Positions 56,336 to 64,000 of a stretch of DNA of 64,000 nucleotides are shown here, in pieces; the stretch's first letter is position 1, and each line of letters begins with the position of its first letter. Origin of the DNA: Ectobius pallidus (taxonomy: Eukaryota; Arthropoda; Insecta; Blattodea; Ectobiidae); assembly GCA_964059195.1 (NCBI GenBank), contig CAXKWD010000005.1, positions 153,231,265 to 153,295,264 of the forward strand, given 5' to 3'. The notes under the pieces were generated by a model. The model was not told the origin of the DNA. It worked only from the letters and a program-made list of their open reading frames with translations, and made no database searches. Both the position numbers and the translations under genes were made by a program.

Positions 56336-59005
56336 GAAAAGGCTTGCATTACTATTACAAGAAGGCGGATTGACTCCACAGCGCAAGTACCGTAACTTGC
56401 AATACTTTGTGGCATTCCAACTGCAACGTCACATTTAAAAACCGGTCCTTGTTTTTTCACTGTACCTAGAGGAGAATGCAACATAATATGTACAGTATTC
56501 GTCTGTTTACCAGTCACATGTCTTCTTTAAACATGCTATTACTTTCAAAAAGCCATTCTGACATTTTTATTATAGGCTTACCTTTTTCTTTAAAGTATTT
56601 AAGTTTTATCCATTACAAATCAATTAAAATTTACAATTTTCCCCACATTTTTTTTTCACCTATACTCCACCCGAATGAGCACATGCTTGTGGCCGAGAGC
56701 AGTCCAGGAGTGTATATAAATACACCAGACAAACAAACAAGATATTCAAAATAAAAATGCAATCAATTACACCCAATAGCTGCAATAATAGTAAGACAAT
56801 TTTAAAAAGAAACAAGAAGAATAAATATTTATATATTAAACTTATTTCTTTTTTCAAATTTGTTCAGATTAATTAATTCAAGATTTTTTTAACAATGTAA
56901 TTGTATAATCTGGGATCAAAACTGGAGATGTGGATATGCAGATATGAAAAGTTTATATTGAAATAAAGATTGGTTTGGTTCCAGATTGTACCGTATGCAT
57001 GGTGATGTGTCTTGATTGAAAGCTTAAATTAGTGTGAATTTAACTTAATACAATTGAAATAAACTATAAATACATTAAATCCGGAAAATATTAATTTAGA
57101 CGGGTAGGCAGAAATTTGGAAGATAAATGTTAACATTCATGTCAATTTACCTCAAGCTTTATTCAATAATTTTCGTGAATTAAAATAATATGCAACTCAC
57201 ACAATATAAACAATCATGCCGGACTGCAAAGAAAATATTTAATGCCCATAATTTGTCTTGCTACCTTATTCTATTTATTTACCAACCAACAGTGCCATTT
57301 GATGAAATTGACATTTTTGTGCTCCTTTTTGGTTCTCGAGAAACTATTCGTTTGTAGACAACACCTGTCTTGGGGTGGACATATCCAAGGAAACAATAAA
57401 AGAGACCAGCCTATCAGCATTAAAGGGTTCGATAGCCATTCTGAGGTACCATTTGTATGGAACCAGAAATAGGCTAATCTTTTATAAGCGAGGAAAAATC
57501 TCTTACTGTATAGTATATTAATTTAATGTTTCATCTTTAAGTGCTGTTTATTTAATCATATTGCTCTACTGTTTATTGTTTCACATATGAGTACTTTTTA
57601 CGTGCGTAATTGTTATATGCCATATATTTTCCTATTGTGCTTTTTCTGTTTATCATTGTTAATATTCTTTGATAGTAAGCTTTGTCTTTTCGGCAGCCTT
57701 TTAATCGAGGAAGCATTTAAAAATAAAATACATTAAGTTTTAATTATTGTTCCAATTTATTTTTTCCTAATTTTAAGACAAATTTAAAACAAACTACTGT
57801 ATTCTATGCGAAACCTAATCCTTCTAAGAGTAATTAAAATTTTCGAGATTTTTGTTATAATCACAGATTCGCTTCGCTTCGCTCATTGGGGGCTCCACCC
57901 CAAACCCCCGCAGAGGTTCTCGGGAAAGGTTTTTTTAAAAGATCTATGGGAGAAAGAGTTCGTGTATTTAGTCTGCTGTATTGGCTATTACCTTTCAGAG
58001 CCCTGTGTGAACACTGTTTGATAACACCGTTTCGTGAATACCGAGCACTTTTTCGGGGGGGGTTTTAGGGCTAAAAATTAACAAAAATAAACTTTTTGGA
58101 ATTGTCCTGTGATTTGCAGCCTAAAAGCTATAAGTGTACCAAATTTCAAGTTTCCAGCTCATCTGGAAGTGGGCAAACATTAATGTCAGGGAGTGATTCA
58201 GCCATGTGGCTTTATATTATAGGAACTAATAGCGGAAATAGGACTAGACAATAATACGTTAAGATAATAACAAAAGAAGACTACTGGTTAACAATAATAA
58301 TTAACATTGGACAATATTGTTTCTGAAATTGTTTGTACGGTCATTGCCTCCCATTGTGAACGAAAGTAGGCATTATTATGAAACGCTGATATACAAAGGA
58401 AATATAAGAATACGTATGAAGTTTCGCTAACAAGCTAATTACTACGGCCCGGATTTTTAGGTTTTTATAAACCCTGTTTTAGGGTTTTAAACATATTAAA
58501 ATAGTTTTATTTTAGTTTTTTCAACATTTTCAGACGATTTTTTAAAAGTTTCACTTTAATAAGTACAATAAATACATTGAAAAAATACCTTTATTAATTT
58601 TGTTTTTACTTAAGTTTCCATGGCTCTGAACTACAAAACTTCAGGAATACTTTTTTAAGATTAACTCTACCCGGACAATGGTACAAAATTACGAAATTAC
58701 AAAACGCAATGCTGTATTTTATCTTAGAAAATGATAAACTGGCGACAGTGAGCAAGATGGAAAATGTAGGCAGATATTTCAAAAATAATTTTTAGTAGAA
58801 CAATAATAAAAACTAGATTAATTGTAATTATAATATTGTTATTTTATCGTATTTTACTTGTAAAGCAGTTTTAGTTTCTAATGTCTTATTTAACCATTTT
58901 TAGGCTTTATAAGATTTTACTATGTGACTGCCAAGACTATGAAACGGATAATTATGTTAAAATATTACAGTTAGCTAGCAAGGAACAAAATAGTGTAAAG
59001 CCTAA
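56336..59005. other. AT-rich, nothing recognised
   Basis: No coding content. 57863-57925 is a short GC-rich island (GGGGGCTCCACCCCAAACCC). 58095-58215 is a diverged relative of 46060-46180. Confidence 0.4.
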
Positions 59006-59367
59006 GGGTACGTATACATCTGCGCTCCTCTTGCGCGCCGTGCGGCACGCGTGCCGCTCGTTGAAATTATTTTCACAGCGCTCCTCTTGCGTTCCATAGG
59101 AAAGCGACGAACCTACTGCGAACCACTAGCTTTCATCATTAGGCCTAATATTGTGTGTGTTTTTTGCTTAGAAAACGAGTTTTGAAAAAAGTCCTCAATT
59201 GCAAAACTTGTCTACGGCTTAAATACCGAAACAAAACCATTTTTAAACAAGAGTTGAAAAGTGTGTAAACAGTGTTATTATTTATATTTTATAACTTAAC
59301 TTTTCCTGTACCTTTGCTGGCGTTAACTTTAATTTTCTCTCGCCGGTTACAAGAAAGCATAGATAAC

Positions 59368-59559
59368 CAGTGGCGGACGCAGAGGGGGGATTGGGGGGAT
59401 AGATCCCCCCCCCGAAATTTGAAAAAAAGGCTATAATATGCACTCTAAGTGGCCAGTTTTATAAACTAATTATATATGTAAGTTAATTAATTTTTTAAGT
59501 ATTCTTTCTACATATTCAAATCCCCCCCCCCCCGAAAAAAAATTCTGCGTCCGCCACTG
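59368..59559. mobile_element. 192-bp hAT MITE nested in the Harbinger-like element
   Basis: Perfect 16-bp ends CAGTGGCGGACGCAGA / TCTGCGTCCGCCACTG and perfect TAGATAAC at 59360-59367 and 59560-59567. Confidence 0.96.
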
Positions 59560-59961
59560 TAGATAACATCTTCTTCTTGCACTCTTCTGAGGACGTATTT
59601 ATTTCCATTCCTATTTCCCTCCATGCATCCTCCTTTAAACTTTTTTGTAGTGATCCTTATGTTTTGGGTTCCACAGTAGAGGTTTTGATTTGTAAATATG
59701 TTTCATCTGCAGTATCTTCTCCTCGGACCACTCCATGATTATATCACATACAAGCTAGCTCATTCAATCTTGACTAATGTCCTTCAGAGAGGGACCAGTG
59801 GGCTAGCTAGGCACGTCAGCAAAATAGAACATGTTACAATAAACAAACAGTCGAATTTCCTGTACTCTGTTTGGAGACGACAATTCACTGCTATATAATT
59901 CATGCAACACGGGTGCATGCAATTGTTTTAACGAATGCTATTTATTTAATAACGTGATAAT

Positions 59962-60367
59962 CAGTGCTTTAGTTGGAAAATATTTTTTGGGGGTACTCAT
60001 CTTACTTCAAAATTACTGAATGTAATCCTTCGGTTGACCTGACGTATGGAGCAGGATCAAAAACGTCTAGTGGTGGTCCCACACATTTTATGAAAACAAG
60101 GTGGCTAGCCAACATGTGATCCAAGGAGAAAGTAACTGTAGAAATGCGCACGAAGGTGAAGATTAGAACGCATATCTGTGGAGAATTTAATAGTGCTTGT
60201 CATCTTTGGTATTGAATTAGACATTTAATAAGTATTTTAGGACAATCTCGTTCCTGTACTGCCAGTACGACGTACCGGAGCACATATTTTTTCCCCGGTA
60301 TGGTAGAAGGAAAATAATTTTATACCGGTACGCAGTACCGGTGCGTACCGGCCCAACTAAAGCACTG
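59962..60367. mobile_element. 406-bp hAT MITE nested in the Harbinger-like element
   Basis: Ends CAGTGCTTTAGTTGG / CCAACTAAAGCACTG and perfect GTGATAAT at 59954-59961 and 60368-60375. The right subterminal region is rich in CCGGTAC-type words. Confidence 0.96.
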
Positions 60368-60884
60368 GTGATAATGCCTCCTATACTGTCAAAACTAAAA
60401 GGGGAAACTCTACAGTCAAAGTAGCGAGATTATTGCTAATGTTTATGAGTAGGCCTGCATGAAGGAAGAAGCCAAACATAAAGATCGATTTTCTCCAGCG
60501 TATTTTAAAGAAATTCAGAAAGTGCAAAGTAACGTACACAACATCTGACTCAGCTCCTGCTTCTGTATACCTATCATTCCGCAAAAGGTGAGTAAGTGAC
60601 TCGCATCAACCTCTCATATAATTTTTTCATTTGCCAATTGTACAGTAAAGCTTGAGGAGCGGAGCGCTGTGAAAATAATTTCAGCGAGATGCACGCGTGC
60701 AGCACGCAACTACCAAAAACACGTCCCAATATGAAATCAGAAATCCTTTGTGTTCGTCGAAAAAACCGACAGGAGACGGATCGTGGCGAGCAGCACGCGA
60801 GCGGTTCGCGTGCACCTCAAAATGCCGTACACATCTGCGTGCCGTGCGGCACGCAAGAGGAGCGCAGATGTATACGTACCCTAA

Positions 60885-61854
60885 GAATCCGGGCCCTACT
60901 TATTACAGAGTCTGACCCGTTCTCAATAAAATAAAAATAAAAATAGACTTCAATTCAATAACTTGAAAATGAGAATAAACTTGTTCTCAGTTTTTGACCC
61001 ATCAACTAGGAATAAAATCCAGGAGATTCTAAAGGATATTATATTAAGGGTTCATATTTAAGGCGATAAAAGTAAATGAACTTCGGTTCGATGTGGCGAA
61101 TCTGGAATTGACAGCCTTATTTTGACATCTAGGAGTCCAGAATATTATTTCTGAGTAGTCAGATACAATATACGTTTACTGCTAAACATTATTTGGGGGA
61201 TATGCAAAAAAAGTAAGCATAAAGTAAGAGCATCTTCTTGCTGAGAAGTGTAGTCACTCACAAGTCATATGCATAAAAAATCGTTGCGACAGAATACTAC
61301 CTACTCAGAGCAGAAAGTACATTCTTCGGCAACCACATGCGGAACATGCACCTGCATAAACAAAGCTGAGAAAACAAAGAAGGGTGTTCATAGAGCAGGG
61401 CATTTATATCACAGCCACGTCGGCGTTTTAAGGAAGAGGAAATAATTAATTCTATCAAGTCTCTTTGAAGTAATAACAAACAATGGACTTTAGAGAGGCC
61501 TACAATATAAACGAAATAATTATTTTCGTAATATGCAAGAATTAGTTTTTAGAAGTTTACAATAATAATCACAACCTTATAATACAAGTATTCACAATTC
61601 ACATGAAACTTGAAATGAAGTAATATAATAAATGAAAATATTTTTTCCCATAATATTTTAGGATTAAATTAGTTTAACGAAAATTCACTATAACATAATT
61701 ACAACATTAAATATAATTAGTATTTTTTAAATGTGATATGAAATATTCATATAACTCCCTCTACCCTTAACATAGCCTATTCCAGTGTAGAGTACACTGA
61801 TGAATTGCAGTAGTGCGCATTCACTTGTATCAGCCTCGTTTCCAAGTCGCATTA
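60885..61854. other. AT-rich, nothing recognised
   Basis: No coding content or repeat ends found. Confidence 0.4.
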
Positions 61855-62515
61855 TTCGCCAGGCAAGACCAAAAAATCCAAGTCTATGTATAAAATGAAT
61901 GGCTTATAACTAGCCTTCAGAGAATTTATTTTGGGGAAGTTTTTCAAATAAAATTTATAGCACTTATGTATAATATATTATAGTAGGCCTACAAATAAGC
62001 CTATAAAATCGTTAAACCTATTTCGAGAAAATTAATTAAAATGAAATTTTCTTCAAATAAAGTGCTTGTAAAAGTGAAAAGAAAGTCATTGCCGTAGGCC
62101 TACCTCGTGTCGCATCCCTGAAGGATACACAATACAAATAGAATCTTAATAAATGCACTCGCATACTTTTGTGTAACCTAATTCTGATATAGAATTTGAT
62201 TTGTGTACCAAATTCTGATATAGAATAAGAGGCCGTGTTGCAGAGAATAGGTTTTCAGTTGTATTAGATTGATGCAAAGCTTTATCGTTCACCAGGCAAA
62301 ATTGAGTTTCTATAAACGATGCCTGCCTTGTAACTATCCGTCAGAGAATTTTTGAAAAAAAAAATATATATATATATATATATTTCAAATACAAGTTTAG
62401 CTCTTAGCATAAGCACCTCAAATACAAAATTTAAACAAAATCGTTTCACCCGTTTTCGAGAATGTTTTCTTTGTGTAAAGTAACCAATCTTCGTGTCACA
62501 TCCCGAAGATATCTA
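61855..62515. repeat. Two diverged tandem units of about 430 bp
   Basis: 61855-62125 and 62290-62515 share, in order, CCAGGCAA, CAGAGAATTT, TTTCAAATA, TTTCGAGAA and CGTGTCGCATCC or CGTGTCACATCC. Part of this family occurs inverted at 53395-53600. An (AT)n tract lies at 62362-62381. Confidence 0.6.
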
Positions 62516-63525
62516 AGCTCAATTAAAAATTGAGTTTTTATATGATTTTTCGTTCTCGAGCTATGCTGACAACATCTTTCTGAAAATAATATTTTCGTAT
62601 TCAGGGGGCCTCAAAACATGACATCAAATTTTGGGGTCTATACAGAGAATTAAAAATAAAAATTCACATATTTTATTTTCGCATATTTTCATAAGAAAAA
62701 GCCGCAGGGGTTGTTTCCGGCTCATCTACAATGCCAGGGGGCTGTCCCTACATTATTTGTAGTTTTCCTTCTTTCTGGAATGTCCATATATTCCGTGCGA
62801 ATCACCCGAGTAGAAAGTAGTGAGTGTCGAATTTGGTAGCTCACAAATTTCCTAGCATATGCTGAACCCGCTCGATCTTTATGCATGCGGAATTGAAGCA
62901 GGTGCTATGCGACTAAGTACAAAGAGCGAATTGTCACGTGATCGCAGTGGGTGGGGGGGTCCGCTGGATTTTTATGCATACGACTGAAAGTAGATACTTG
63001 AAATCTGCTAGTATAAACTTCATACTCTCTTTTATGCATGACTAGCCTTGTTTGTACTGGATGGCCATACGACACCACATTGAAATTGAATAGTAGAAAT
63101 ATGATCGAGAAGAAAAAGAATAGTGTGAGTCATCTGCCGTATTATGAAAACTAAAGCTTACACATACTGTGCGTAATATACTTATAGTTTCAGAGAACAA
63201 ATGTAATTGATAGCTTCTTTTTGACACCCACCTTTTTATATTCAAGTACTACTAGACTACTTGTTTCAACTGTGTATCATACCTCACCATGATAATTCAT
63301 AATTATTTTACAAATTATCGAAATACAAATTATTTAAGGATATAGTCTACACACAGACATAACAGGTTATATACAGTATCGGTAGGCTTACTCGAATAGA
63401 TCGAAGTAAGACTATAGGGAATCAGATTCTACTGTAATGAAATAATTTATAATTTGAAATTCAGATCTTCAGATCTATCCATGTCACTGGATAATACAGT
63501 TTACTTTGAAACCTATCTGTTGTCA

Positions 63526-63560
<35 letters not shown>

Positions 63561-63699
63561 TTTATTTTAACTGGTAGAGTTAGGCCTAAGGCCATAAAGC
63601 TCATAACTGTATTTAAAAGGAAGTGCATTAATTATGCAAATTACTCACTCAATGGCAATAGAGAATTCCTCAGCAAGCTAATGAAATATTATCTATTTT
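62516..63699. other. AT-rich with an (AAT)n microsatellite
   Basis: No gene seen. The (TAA)n run is at 63527-63560. Confidence 0.5.
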
Positions 63700-64000
63700 A
63701 TGGAACCCGAAGGTTCATTGCCTTGCTTACCTGAACACGCCATTCTGTGCTAACTCCATCCAACCATCCCTCGCAAATCCTACTCCCCTTAAATCTATCC
63801 TAATATTGTCCTCCCACCTACGTCTAGGTCTTCCAAGTGGTCTTTTCCCTTCGGGTCTCCCATTGAATATTTTTTAGATATGTTTTTCCTCCTCCATGCG
63901 CCCAACATGTCCAGCCCATTTCATTCTCCGTGATTTGCCCTTACTACATCCGGTCAACAGTACAGGTTGAAGCTCGTCGTTATGCAGTTTTCTCCATTCC
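63700..64000 (-). mobile_element. LINE C-terminal remnant (jockey-like), copy 2, cut by window end
   Basis: The complement reads EWRKLHNDELQ, SRRMKWAGHVGRMEEE, GRPEGKRPLGRPRRRWEDNI and FARDGWMELAQN across shifted frames. Same family as 42787-43160 in opposite orientation. It may continue to the right. Confidence 0.85.

Larger units (their letters stand above)
59006..60881. mobile_element. PIF/Harbinger-like element with two nested hAT MITEs
   Basis: Exact 30-bp terminal inverted repeat beginning GGGTACGTATACATCTGCGC, flanked by TAA at 59003-59005 and 60882-60884. A second, inner inverted block (GAAATTATTTTCACAGCGCTCC, 59055-59090) faces 60655-60690. The minus strand at 59570-59695 keeps a frameshifted MADF-domain remnant (KSKPLLWNPKHKDHYKK; LKEDAWREIGMEINTSSEEC). 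No transposase. Without the hATs it would be about 1.26 kb. Confidence 0.9.

Noticed and set aside
57863..57925. GC-rich block as possible bacterial DNA or CpG island
   Set aside because: Too short, with no coding frame; surroundings are ordinary AT-rich host DNA.

Overview
This is eukaryotic, insect-type nuclear DNA: moderately AT-rich, repeat-dense, with GT-AG introns of 0.2 kb to more than 12 kb. The only host genes I can support are two tandem cytochrome P450 genes of the CYP3 clan (CYP9-like by motif style), both on the minus strand. Transposon types (tRNA-derived SINEs, RTE-type and RLE-type LINEs, hAT and PIF/Harbinger MITEs, a Ty3/gypsy element) and a P450 tandem cluster fit an insect, perhaps a cockroach or termite relative; species is not determinable from the sequence alone.

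Layout. 1-9035: a Ty3/gypsy LTR retrotransposon on the minus strand, nearly complete (its left LTR is cut by the window edge), with open gag and pol, a canonical TTTAAAC -1 frameshift heptamer, a tRNA-Lys(CTT) primer-binding site and LTRs that look identical over the 679 bp shared in the window. 12623-21929: P450 gene 2 (5' part only, coding exons 1-5); its last two exons are not in the window, so the retrotransposon either sits in its intron 5 or the gene is broken. 26088-41265: P450 gene 1, complete in seven coding exons (538 codons), open throughout, but it has lost the helix-C WxxxR motif and the I-helix threonine. Introns of both genes hold SINEs, MITEs and LINE remnants.

41266-64000 carries no host gene I can recognise. 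It is a mosaic of hAT MITEs with 8-bp target duplications, a PIF/Harbinger-like element with two hAT elements nested in it, a 3-kb long inverted repeat (arms about 1.1 kb), SINEs, LINE tails and diverged unclassified repeats.

The most notable observations are the structurally complete retrotransposon with its frameshift site; the paralogue with intact exons but missing P450 hallmark residues; 25 exact copies of the palindrome TAGGCCTA scattered in unrelated contexts, including retrotransposon coding sequence; the giant hairpin at 50038-53088; and a TIR element with repeated CATGTGGATGAC boxes. I recognised no tRNA, rRNA or snRNA gene and no CRISPR array.
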